Positions 1 to 10,162 of a DNA stretch of 64,000 bases are shown piece after piece; position 1 is the first letter of the stretch, and every line of letters starts with the position of its first letter. This DNA is from Aristolochia californica. Taxonomy: Eukaryota; Streptophyta; Magnoliopsida; Piperales; Aristolochiaceae. The position numbers and the translations under genes are program-made. The notes under the pieces were generated by a model. The model did not search any database. It was not told where the DNA came from and worked only from the letters and a program-made list of their open reading frames with translations. Where the stretch lies: contig JARWKL010000010.1 in assembly GCA_029961685.1 (NCBI GenBank), positions 8,577,931 to 8,641,930 of the forward strand. The letters are read 5' to 3'.

Positions 1-2562
1 TCTGTTCTTTTAAGATCATTTTTAGGGCACTGTTTGAGACTAAATTTGTCTCCTTTAGCGACGGGTGTGTCTCCTGGTTTACTATCTTTCATGCCGAATC
101 TACTCAACACCTTATCAATATAGTTTTTTTGTGACAACCTAAGGATACCTTGAGAACGATCTCTAAGTATTTGTATACCTAATACAAAAGAGGCATCACC
201 AAGATCTTTCATCTCGAATGTCTTCGTCAGAAATTTCTTGGTTTCGTGCAGTAAGCCTATATCGCTACTAGCGAGTAGAATATTATCGACATATAATATT
301 AGGAAGATGTATTTACTCCCACTGAACTTATGATATACACAATCATCAACAACATTCGCCTCAAAACCGTACGAGGTTATGACTTGATGGAACTTGTGAT
401 ACCATTGACGGGAAGCCTGTTTGAGACCATAGATGGATTTCTTCAATTTACATACCATAGACTTTGGATCACCAGATATAAAGTTTTCTGGTTGTACCAT
501 ATAAATCGTCTTATCAATGTCTCCATTGAGAAACGCAGTTTTGACATCCATCTGATGTAGCTTTAGATCTAAATGAGCCACTAGTGCCATTATTGTTCTA
601 AAAGAGTCTTTCAAAGATACCGGAGAGAAAGTCTCTTTATAGTCTATGCCTTCCCTTTGAGTAAACCTTTAGCGACTAGACGGGCCTTATATCTCTCGAC
701 ATTGCCTTTTGAATCCCTCTTGGTTTTAAATATCCATTTACAACCAATGGGCTTCGTACCTATAGGCAACTCGATGAGATCCCAAATGTCATTGTCTTTC
801 ATAGAATTTATCTCATCCTTCATGGCATCAATCCACTTTTGAGAGTTAGAACTACGCAAAGCTTGACATAAGTTAATCGGGTCATCTTCTGTCAATCTGA
901 CGCCATTCTCATGTTCTTGGAGAAATATGATATAATCATCTGGAATCGCATTTCTTCTCTCTCGAGTGGATCTCCTTAATGGCACCTCTTGAGGTTGTTG
1001 AGTTTGTACTAAAGGTGGTGCAAGAGGAAGAATCTCATTGTTGTCTCGATCTGAAACAATGTCAGGAATAGGAGCCTGAACATTGTCCTCTAGTGCCTGA
1101 ACTATGTCTTGAACAACAATAGGTATGAAAACCTGATCACTATCAATAACAGATTCTTCTTCAAAGACAACATTCCTTATGTTTTCTTCCCCTCCAAACT
1201 CAATATTCTCAAGGAATCTCATATTTCCCATTTCAAAGAAGGATCGTGATGTGGGATCGTAAAACTTATAACCCCGAGAGCGTTCAGCATAACCAACGAA
1301 ATAACAGCTAACCGTCCTTGAGTCCAGTTTTCTTTCATGTGGCCTATAAGGCTGGGCCTCAGCTGGACAACCCCAAATGTGCAAGTGCCTAATGCTAGGC
1401 TTCTTGCCTGTCCAAAGTTCATAGGGGGTTTTGGCAACTGCTTTGTTCGGTACCCTGTTAAGGATGTACATTGCGGTCTTGAGAGCTTCTCCCCAAAGTG
1501 ACTCTGGCAAAGAGGAATGACTGATCATACTCACCATATCCTTAAGAGTTCGGTTTCGTTGTTCTGCAACACCGTTCATGCTGGGTTTGCCCGGCATGGT
1601 GTATTGTGGAACAATTCCACACTCTTTGAGGAAAATTGGGAAGGGTCCTGGACGTTGTTCTCCTGATCCATCATACCAGCCATAGTATTCACCACCACGG
1701 TCGGATTTGACACCCTTGATTTTCTTTCCAAGTTGAAGTTCAACTTCAGCTTTGAAAGACTTAAAGACGTCCAGGGATTGTGACTTCTCATGTATTAAAT
1801 ATAGGTAACCGAATCTAGAGTAATCGTCTATGAACTAATGAAGTACTGTTGGCCATTCCATGAATTTGTAGGGAATGGACCACATATATTTGTATGTATA
1901 AGTTCTAAGACATCTTTAGCTCTTTCGACACCTAATTTTCTAACATTTGTTTGTTTCCCCTTGATACACTCAACACAAACTTGGAAGTTTGTAGTATCTA
2001 GGGGTTCAAGAATTCCATCTGACACAAGCCTTTGAATTCTCTGTTTAGAGATATGTCCTGAACGTTTGTGCCATAATGTGGCGGAATTCTCACTTAATTT
2101 TTGCTTCGTACCACGTGAACTAATTTGCAATATTTCTCTATAGGAACTAACAACATTAAGCATATATAGATTATCAATTAAGGGACCGGAACCAACAAAA
2201 TTTGAATTTTGGTAGAGACTAACTTTATTATTTCAAAAAGAACAAGAAAAACCTAATTTGTCCAAAATGGAAATAGAAATTAAATTCCGCCTAAAAGACG
2301 GTGCAACAAATGTCTCAAATAAATCCAAATAAAATCTAGTGCTTAATTGTAATCTGAAAGTTCCTATAGCTTCTACTGCAACTTTATTGCTGTCGCCCAC
2401 AAAGATGAATTTTTCAGCATCACTTGGCGATCGGCTCCACAGGCAACCCTGCAAAGATATACTAATGAGAGTGGTAGCACCAGAATCCACCCACCAAGTG
2501 TCTTTAGGTACAGAAGCTAAATTAACTTCAGAACAAACTAAAGTTTGAGGCATACCCTTCTT
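1..2562 (-). pseudogene. pol: Copia pol pseudogene (protease-integrase-RT)
   Basis: The domain order on the minus strand begins with aspartic protease (TWWVDSGAT, about 2470-2500). Next comes the integrase zinc region (LWHKRSGHIS ... CVECIKGK, about 1960-2080), then the integrase core with SDRGGEYYG and NGVAEQRNR, which keep the second Asp and the Glu. The first core residue is Asn (HTNICGPF, codon near 1889) where the family has Asp. RT starts at WIDAMKDEI (about 810), with MDVKTAFLNG intact. The catalytic YVDD box reads YVDN (Asn codon 282-284). An in-frame stop is at 2233-2235. Single-base frameshifts lie near 1833 (before IDDYSR) and near 664 (VAKG.../...GID). RT continues past position 1. 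Confidence 0.93.
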
Positions 2563-3412
2563 TACACGCCAGGCGGTGTACTTGGGACAATCCTTCTTCA
2601 TATGTCCCGACTTCTTGCAGAAGAAGCAGGTAAACTCCTCAGCCTGCTTCTTCTATTTCTTAGTCTGAGAAGAACCTACTGCAATATCCTTACCTCTCTT
2701 CTTCTTCTTGTACTGAGAGGTGGAGGCCAAGTGAGCACTTTCAGTCTTATCCCGTTGCTGCCTCTCTTCCTCTTGCACACAATGAGATATAAGCTCATTT
2801 AGGGACCATTTGTCCTTCTGAGTGTTATAACTCACTTTGAATTGGCCAAAGTGTGCAGGAAGAGAGATCAGAACCAAGTGCACGAGCAAGTCCTCAGACA
2901 GCTCTCACTTAAGTGACTTGAGTTTTGATGCGAGATGAAACATTTCCATGATGTACTCTCTTATGTTCCCTTTGCCTTTATACTTCATCGAAACGAGTTT
3001 AGCCAAAAGGCTACTCGCCTCTGATTTTTCATTCTTGGCAAAATATTATTCAATTTCTTCTAGGAACTTCTTGGCGCTCTCGCTCTCTATCATAGAGCCC
3101 CGAACGCCTCTGGAATGGAGCGTTTCATAATCATCGAACACATTCGGTTAGAGCGCTCCCACTTCTCAATTTTAACATCATTGAGGTTATCAGGAGTAGA
3201 AATGGGTGGCTCTGCCCGAAGTGCAAGATCTAAATCCATACAACCGAGGACAATTTCCACAATATCTTTCCAAGCCTTGGAATGCTGCTTATTTGAGCAG
3301 TAACATTTGAAGCAGTAGCAACAGAAACTGTATAAAGAACAAAATAAACAAGCATACTCACATCAACTAGCATGTCATATAAAGAAAAATAAAATCCAAA
3401 TTGGGGACCCAT
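2563..3412 (-). pseudogene. gag: Copia gag pseudogene
   Basis: The capsid-type Gag (plant UBN2-type copia family) is recognised by stretches such as VEIVLGCMDLDLALR, SNRMCSMIMKRSIPEAF, and LVHLVLISLPAHFGQFKVSY. It is followed by a CX2CX4HX4C zinc knuckle (CFFCKKSGHMKKDC, about 2586-2630). In-frame stops are at 3046-3048 (TAA), 2905-2907 (TGA) and 2653-2655 (TAG). Frameshifts are near 3279 (between SSIP and KAWKD) and near 3101 (one T lost from a short T run before RGSM). The exact N-terminus is unclear because the first frame is broken; the family usually starts shortly before the AQISSIP-type segment at about 3300-3350. The product would package element RNA; this copy cannot. Confidence 0.88.
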
Positions 3413-4062
3413 TTCAAGATACCTAGTACAACATTAATTCCTAGTCTTTGGACAGAGAAATTAATTGTAAGTGGTACTCTCAGTGCAATGATCAAATACT
3501 GACAATCAGTTCTGTCAAACAATAGCCTTTCTTTGGACCGACTATTATTCACATGAAAAGTCTTTATAAATGTCACGCATTTATCATCACATGTACGTTG
3601 TTTATTTGGCCAAATTGTGTCTTCCTTTGGGCCGAGCACAATTTGCATAAATAACTCTGTACAAACATTTATGTATTTCGAGTCAAATTATTCTACACTA
3701 TAGAGGTTACTTTGGCAACATGTAGCTTCAAACAATTTGATTGAAAATACTAGACCAACTGAACAAAATATATTTTTTTATTCAGTTGCCTAACACTGTG
3801 GCACCACCCCATTGGCGTCACGGCATTGGCCTTTATTTCCTTGGAGCTGCTATAAATATTTTGTAATGTAATATATATAAACAAAACATTTAGTCAAATG
3901 TAACAAACAAGTATGAGCAGCCTTATTGGGAATATACACCAAAAGCAAAGCTTCAGCTCGGTCGAGCCAACTCAGCCCGAGTCGACCCAATCTACAGCAA
4001 CCGATTCAAATTGACTCACCCGAGTCAATCTCAGTAGGTAAGTCTTACCAACCTTGAGTTTT
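3413..4062 (-). other. Copia leader, non-coding
   Basis: This lies between the GC-rich repeat and the first recognisable gag residues. There is no convincing coding sequence. About 3958-4033 contains several copies of a (C)CGAGTCAA / GAGTCGACC-like motif; a comparable cluster occurs at 46768-46880 in another LTR element. Confidence 0.5.
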
Positions 4063-4900
4063 TTATGTCGATGCTGCAGTTTGTCCAACGGACATAGCAG
4101 CACACACAACTGTTGCTACAGTTGCCCAACGGACGCACGCCTTCTGCAGTGAACCGGCACTGCAGTTGCCCAACGGGCATGGCAACGTGCCCGGTGGAAG
4201 CAACGGGCACTGCTGTCGCCCAACGGCGATGGCAGCCCTCCCGATAGGTGCTGCTGCCGCCCAAGGGCCACGGTAGTGCTCCCGATGGGCACGACAGGGC
4301 GCCCGACGGGCACTGCTAGTGCCCAACGGACGGGTAGCGCGCCGACAGCACAGCAGTGCTCCCGACTGGACCTGCTGTCACCCAACGGCGACGGCAGCGC
4401 TCCCGACGGGCGCTGCTGTCGCCCATTCTTGCCAATGGGTGCTGCAGCGCTGGGCTTTCTATTTTCGGCGCTGCCGTTTGCCCATATTCTTCCTTCAATG
4501 CCCCTCCCTTGGTCTCTCGCCGGACGTCGTTGATACAGCGCGGGTTTTGATTTTCCGTCGCTCCTTTCACCTACCGACGACAGAAAATCGATAGCGACGA
4601 TGGAAAAACAATGCTGCCCAACAGACAGCGTTTCGCCCAACGGGCACTGTTGCGTGCCCTGACTTCCTCCCTTTTCCACCAGACGGTGCTGCGGCTTCTG
4701 CCATCACCCTCTCTTTCCCACTGGACGTTGTTGCAGCCTTTTCCAACGGACGCCGCAGCCACGCGCAGAGAGAGGGGGGAAGGGGGTGATGGCCGTGGCT
4801 GCAACATTTCCCAGCGGAGGCTACAACGCGAGCCTGGAACGTCGGACGTTGGCCTCCGTGGCGACGCCGACCAACGCACTCACCCGATACGAATTCCGTG
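4063..4900 (-). repeat. GC-rich degenerate minisatellite in copia leader
   Basis: This stretch is strongly GC-rich inside an AT-rich window and is built of diverged short units around the core CCCAACGG(G/A)CA...GCTG, irregularly spaced at roughly 20-35 bases. It lies between the primer site and gag, where a leader is expected. It opens overlapping frames of 80-190 codons on both strands (for example 4116-4679 minus), but all encode low-complexity Gly/Arg/Pro/Ala-rich sequence with repeats in every frame, as a GC-rich minisatellite would. I see no domain. It could be an expanded leader repeat or a captured host fragment. Confidence 0.7.
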
Positions 4901-4975
4901 GAGAAATTAAATTTTTCTTTATCCGTGACGCTCTCCATAGAATTAATCCAGAAATCCTAATAATCTAACATGACT

Positions 4976-4987
4976 GCTCTGATACCA
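4976..4987 (-). promoter_or_regulatory. Primer binding site (initiator Met-tRNA type)
   Basis: The minus strand reads TGGTATCAGAGC, complementary to the 3' end of plant initiator Met tRNA, two bases inside the 5' LTR. It sets the element's direction and the LTR edge. Confidence 0.9.
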
Positions 4988-4989
4988 CT

Positions 4990-5419
4990 TGTTAGATCCG
5001 TAATAGTAAATTCTAATCCAGAATTTACAATATGCTAGAATATTAGGATTGAAAACAAAATACCTGGATCCATTCCGTGAATTTCGCCTTCTGATGCGGA
5101 ATCTCTATGACGAACGATAAGAACGGATATGGTCTTCCTCAACTAAATCGCTTTATTCCTCAATGGGACCTTCGTCTCTCTTCCGGATGGGGAGAAGGGA
5201 AACTGTGTGTGATTTAGTATATTGGGGACCATAGCCATGTTGTGTCTCTTTATATAGAGTTCCCATAATTCCCTATGATATCTACTCAATTGGCCCATTC
5301 CTTAATGGGCTTAACAAAATTAGATCACTTAATTTTGGCCCTTCCATTAATAATAAAAAATATAATTGCATAATAAATATGTTATCCAAATTAGAATAGG
5401 AAATATGAATTTCCTAACA
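4990..5419 (-). repeat. 5' LTR of the copia element (430 bp)
   Basis: The LTR is bounded by the perfect short inverted repeat TGTTAG...CTAACA, as expected of LTR ends. The inner end sits two bases from the primer binding site, which fixes the boundary. A TATA-like motif on the minus strand (5249-5256) fits an LTR promoter. The partner LTR is outside the window, so divergence cannot be measured. Confidence 0.9.
5249..5256 (-). promoter_or_regulatory. TATA-like box in copia LTR
   Basis: The minus strand reads TATATAAA about 165 bases inside the outer LTR end. This position suits U3 promoter function. The assignment is by motif and context only. Confidence 0.4.
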
Positions 5420-5745
5420 GAGAGGAGTTGGAGTCATGCGACCTGAGCAACCTAATATGGCTCTACTCTGATGGCTTGCTGAAATTGGACCTCGACCTAG
5501 AAGGGATGCGTTACTTCACCAGTGGCGGGAGGGAGAGGTGCAAGAAAGGCCTGAAACTAGATGTGAACGTGCTGCCAAGGGCGGCGGAGACTGCGGAACG
5601 ATCATATGCCTTGGCAGCACCGGACAAGCCTAACCACGACCATGCCATGGCAGCAGGGCCTACTCCCTCCGCCTTTGCTCCACTCAAAGCCATCCGCTTC
5701 GTCTTTCTGCTTGCCTTTCCTGTTGTGTCTGTGATGGGGCTCTGA
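5420..5745 (+). CDS. Truncated unidentified open frame, possible last exon
   Basis: The frame is open from the copia LTR boundary to a TGA at 5743-5745. No ATG lies near its left end, so the 5' part appears to be missing or spliced. The ~106 residues read as an ordinary protein (LESCDLSNLIWLYSDGLLKL, RERCKKGLKLDVNVLPRAAE) and end in a hydrophobic segment (IRFVFLLAFPVVSVMGL) that could be a C-terminal membrane anchor. Base composition is more balanced than in the surrounding AT-rich DNA, and the following sequence resembles a 3' UTR. I do not recognise the family. It could be the end of a host exon interrupted by the copia insertion, or a chance frame. Confidence 0.35.
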
Positions 5746-6350
5746 AGGGGCTTGCAGTTGTTTTATTCGGTTTGTGAATGTTGCTTTGTGTAATAAGAGG
5801 TTTTGATGCATTTTTGGAAACTTAAGTGAAACGAAGATGTGGACACTGTTGAAGTGGCATTATTCCAGTTAATAACGAGCAAAGTGTGAAATATGAACAT
5901 GTTTGACTTGCTTGAGCATCTAAAGTACTCAATGCCCACCTTGAAAATGTAACTAATCAGTCTTTGTTTTTACTAATAGATAACTAATAGAGCCAAAATA
6001 CCTCTACTATGAGACTCTTGTAAGACTCTACATTCATTCTTCATTGTAAGACTCTTTAACCATGAAAGTCATGCAAGACTCTCCATGTTTGCTTCTTGAA
6101 CAACTCCCTCAAGGTAGAGTTGTCAACTTTACCTTGCAAAGAAAATTTTCTTGGCCTTCAATTTTCTTCTATTTTCAATGTTTAGTGTTGAAAAAATTCT
6201 CATATTCTATTCTTCCCCTTAAATGTTTTGATTACATAAATTTTTTTAACATAGTATGTAGAATTCTTTATGGTAGGCCTTTAGTATCTCTTTTATTATA
6301 CTTGTTCTTCTACTTCTCTCCAACAAGTTAGAGATCAAAAGGATACAAAT
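5746..6350. other. AT-rich non-coding stretch
   Basis: No gene is supported. An 89-codon frame at 6062-6331 (+) is Phe/Leu/Ser-rich with no domain and looks like chance in AT-rich DNA. The first ~100 bases may be the 3' UTR of the open frame ending at 5745. Confidence 0.5.
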
Positions 6351-7876
6351 GTTGACATGGGTTGATTTATGTCGCTAATTTTGATGATAAAAAAACTCAT
6401 GCTAAGTAGGCAAACAATTTGTAGTTCATAAGCATTTTAGATGTATTTTCTTCAAGTAACTCAATTACAAGGTCTATGAAGAAGAACTAACAAATCAAAC
6501 ACGAGTCCTCAAGCCAAAATGAAGAATCAAGTCACATTGAAGAAGCAATTTGGGGAAGAAAAAAGAATTGAAGACCTAGAGTCTAAGTCAAATGGAAAAA
6601 TCTCTATAACTCTTACTTTGTCAAGATGATAACCATTAAGATTTCCAAATCTTAGGTATGAGAATGCTTTGGAGCATAGGACATGCAAGCCCTTTCTAGA
6701 ATCATATTTTTAAAGCATATTCAAATGTTTTAGAACCCTTTATTCATTTAGTTTTGGTTTATATCATGTTTAGTGCTAAAAAAGTTACACTGCAAAACAA
6801 CATAATCAGTCATACATTTAGCTTCGAAATTGATTGTATAGTGTTATAAAGCTTTAGTGATCGATCGACCTTTGTAGGCATACTCTATCAATAATATGCT
6901 TGATAATCAGGTTTAGAGTGCATGATTGATTAACCCCCTTTTGTATTATCGATCATACAGAATGATGCAAGCATAAGTTTAAATCATAATTGGCTACCTA
7001 TGTTGACATGATTGATCAACTAAAAATCCTACTAGATCAACGTATAAAGAATGATCGATCAACTCCATAACAACATGATTGATCATTCTATTAGAAAAGT
7101 TTAATAAACACTTTGATTGATGTTATGGTCGACCATAAGGCAATAGGAACTCCAAAATATAGTCATTGGAGGGTGATTGGTCAATCAATGAAAAAAATAT
7201 GATTGATCAACCCTTTTGTGCAACTTTCTATGCAACAATTTAAAATTGAGAGTTTCACAAAAAATCTTATGAATAAGGACCAAACTCATCCATAAGCATT
7301 CATTGAACATTTATTGGCAAACCTGAGCTCTGAAAAATATTTTTAAGTGCAAATTTATAAATCTACCCTTTCCCAAGTGAAATTCCTTGTTTTTTTTTTC
7401 TAAATCTTCAAATCCTCTAGCATTTCTTGATATTCCTAGTTCCTCCATAGCTCCAAATACTTCACTCAACATGTTTAAAGATAGGAAGCTTGAATCTCAC
7501 TAAGAGAAGACTATCTCTCCTAAAAGAATGTGTAGGTTTTTACTTTTCTTTTGTATTTTCCACGTTCTTTAAGAGGTTTTATAAAACCTTTATTTCTAGA
7601 AGGGATATGTGTAATTAATTGGATATTACACTTGGCTTAAAGAGAAACCATTAATCTCTTTGCATTTTTCTTTTGCTAGAACTATACAATGATTTTTTTT
7701 TCCAAAGGATGGTTCTTGGGCAGTGATTACCACTAGAGGAACATGGCGAACAAGAAATCTGTCTTGTTGTGGTTGTGTACATATGCTTTTAATTTTCTCA
7801 TTCATTTAATTTGATCACACTAAATACACCTTAATTTTAAAATTTTCCCTTCTTGAGATGACACCTAGGCTAACAA
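6351..7876 (+). repeat. Probable solo LTR (SIRE/copia-like), degenerate
   Basis: The segment opens TGTTGACATGGGTTG and soon reads TTTTGATGATAAAAAAAC, an arrangement familiar at the start of plant SIRE/Maximus-type copia LTRs. It contains many gATTGATCAAC-like motifs between 6840 and 7215 and closes near CTAACA at about 7871-7876. No gag or pol flanks it and I find no clear target-site duplication. A solo LTR is the best reading; both ends are approximate. Confidence 0.4.
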
Positions 7877-8528
7877 AGACCCAAATAAAATAAAACAAAT
7901 ATAATAAAACAAAAATCACTCCTAGCTAAATGACAAAACTCCATACACCTATCAAATGGTCTAAGTTTGAAAAGAAAACCCCTGATCAATTTCAAAGGTA
8001 GAAAAATGCCAAATTTTAGAACATTAAAAAAAGACTATTCACATTTAAGGGTACCTCAGAAAAAATATGACTTGGGTGAATAAAAAACTTGACTCAATTT
8101 GGATGTTGGATACACTCTTGTACTTTGTAGGTAGTGGGTCCACAAGAATTGTTCCAAATGATAAAAACAAAGATGATAAATTCAATAAATATTAATGCTT
8201 TAATACCTACACATGTAAAAACATAACTCACATTACTCAAGAGATGGAAGTGACCAATTCCACACCTAATAAGTAATAATCAAAGAGAGGGATTTGACAA
8301 TAAAATAAACCAAGACCAACGAATATGACATATAAAAATTGGTAGCAAAGTATAACATAAAAAAAAAGTCAAAATCAAAGAATTGGTAATAATTTTGACC
8401 ATGAATTGACCAAAAAGTTGACAATCTGAATATGATCAAAGGTCAACCACATGAAATTAACCAAAACGTTAACCACCATAGCAACCAACAAATAGAACGG
8501 ATCCAACTCTTTGTCCCACAACACAAGC
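7877..8528. other. AT-rich unassigned sequence
   Basis: I see no open frame, RNA gene or repeat that I can support here. It is the target flank of the chromovirus that follows, and its last five bases are the left target-site duplication. Confidence 0.5.
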
Positions 8529-8533
8529 CCCTA

Positions 8534-9043
8534 TGTTGTGGACTCGATACCACAATGAGTCATCTAGAGGCGACGCGGATGAATTGGTGATGCAGTGGAG
8601 CAGTGAAGGACATTAAGCATTACTTGTTTCATGTATTTCTTTAATTCATGAATTGTAAGTAGAAGGGCCTCTAAGGGCATTATTGTAATAACCGTGGTTT
8701 GGGGCCTTGGCTTTAAGAGGCTATCAAACGTAATGGAAATTAAGCAGAAAATTACTCAAGGATCTGAGTTCTCCTCTAACGAACCAGGGTCGGCGTTCCC
8801 CTAGAACCCAAGGTGCAGGTATCCCTTTGAAGGGCCTGATTATTCCTCTTCTCCACTCATGTTCCGGCATTCATCCTCCACTCCGTCCGATTTCCCAATT
8901 CCCCTTTCGTTCCCTTTCGTTTTAGCCTTCACTCGTCAACATAGGTCGATGGAGCAGAGCTGGATGACCTGGTTCCGATTTGGAATTGCAAGATAGTCTC
9001 TCCCACCATCGAATAACTTGTTCTATGGTCAGAGACCACAACA
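8534..9043 (+). repeat. 5' LTR of chromovirus (510 bp)
   Basis: It starts TGTTGTGGACTCG and ends GACCACAACA, with short inverted TGTTGTGG/CCACAACA ends. It matches the 3' LTR over its full length and is immediately preceded by the cccta duplication. Confidence 0.95.
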
Positions 9044-9046
9044 TCT

Positions 9047-9058
9047 TGGTATCAGAGC
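9047..9058 (+). promoter_or_regulatory. Primer binding site (initiator Met-tRNA)
   Basis: TGGTATCAGAGC lies three bases after the 5' LTR. It is the expected minus-strand priming site. Confidence 0.92.
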
Positions 9059-9066
9059 AGGTCAAT

Positions 9067-10162
9067 ATGGGAGAGTCATCGAACAATGCAGAATGGATAG
9101 CCACCATCAGGGAAATGATACAAACAGGGCAGGAAGAAACAGAGGGGCGTCTGGCTATGTTGGTGGACAACGGAGGTTCTCAGGTAAATTTATCGGCTAA
9201 GATTGACGAATTGATGGGGGTAAGAAACCCGACCCCTTGTGAAGGAGGGAGGAGCCCTGCGACTACGCAGGGAGACCAATTCGTTGGACGAACAGAGCAT
9301 CCAACGAATGTTATGAGCTCGGGTCAAGTGGTGGGACCATCCCGAGATATACCAAATTGGACTTTCCAATTTTTAATGGGTCTGAAGACTCTTTAATTTG
9401 GTTCTATCGATGTAAAATTTTTTTCTCACCAAAGGATAGTTGAAATCGACAAAGTGGTGTTGGCCACCTTTCACATGCTCGATGAAGCGCAGCTTTGGGG
9501 CCATCAGTTAGAAATGGAGAATCTGAATATAGAATGGGAAGAATTTAAAGAGTTCTATACAGTTAGGTTTTGACCACCAGCTCAAAGAAATCCATTAGGG
9601 GATTTAGTCTTGCTGCGCCAAACCGACATAGTTGAGCAATATCAGATGGCCTTTCAAGAAAAATTGGCCAGAGCCAGCAAGATGGTTAGGGTGGATCAAC
9701 AGGTGGGGTTATTTACTACAGGCTTAACAAAGTGTCTCAGGTTAGAGGTGGAACTCGTTGCTCCCTCTAATTTAGCCAGGGCAATGAACTTGGCAAGAAC
9801 ACTCGAGGCCCAACAGAAAATTCAGAACCGTTGGCCTAATTGCCATGGTAGCTGGTCATCTACTGGAACCACATCCACAACCCCACCATGGGGCTCAAGT
9901 GCTTCTGCAAACCCACTCCAACCCCAAGCCCAGTCCGTCTCAACCGGCATTCATTAGAAAATTGAACAGGGCAGAGATGGAAGACAAAAGGTCCAAAGGT
10001 TTATGTTATAATTGTGATGAAAAGTACACATTTGGACATCAATGTTAGAAGTTGTTTTGGTTAGAAGTGGATGATGAGGAAGTGGAAGCCCCAGAGAGTG
10101 CAGCGCCAGTGGAGGAAGAACCTGGAATTTCTCTCCACGCCATTACTGGCCTCTAATCCACC
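9067..10162 (+). pseudogene. gag: Chromovirus gag pseudogene
   Basis: The start is ATG at 9067 (MGESSNNAEW), nine bases after the primer site. Capsid-type sequence follows (FPIFNGSEDSLIW, LATFHMLDEAQLWGHQLEME, EEFKEFYTVRF), then RAMNLARTLEAQQKIQ and a zinc-knuckle-like CYNCDEKYTFGHQC (about 10004-10045). The frame breaks near 9370 and again near 9428, has a TGA at 9571-9573, and shifts again near 9930 before the knuckle. Stops follow the knuckle (10046-10048) and precede protease (about 10156). Gag would form the particle; this copy cannot. Confidence 0.9.

Larger units (their letters stand above)
1..5419 (-). mobile_element. Ty1/copia LTR retrotransposon, 5' part (runs off window)
   Basis: Read on the minus strand the order is LTR (4990-5419), Met-tRNA primer site, long leader, gag, zinc knuckle, protease, integrase, reverse transcriptase. 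Integrase before RT is the copia order. The RNase H, the polypurine tract and the 3' LTR lie beyond position 1, so neither element length nor target-site duplication can be determined. The copy is dead: gag has three in-frame stops and two frameshifts, pol has at least one stop and two frameshifts, and two active-site Asp codons are now Asn. The gag and integrase types resemble the common plant TNT1-94-like copia families; clade placement is inference. Confidence 0.93.

Noticed and set aside
330..560. Plus-strand 76-codon frame
   Set aside because: It is the antisense of the copia reverse transcriptase.
4031..4968. Many overlapping frames in the copia leader as proteins
   Set aside because: They are all readings of one GC-rich minisatellite, present in every frame and both strands.
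6062..6331. 89-codon frame as a small gene
   Set aside because: AT-rich chance frame with Phe/Leu bias, no domain, and no clear gene context.
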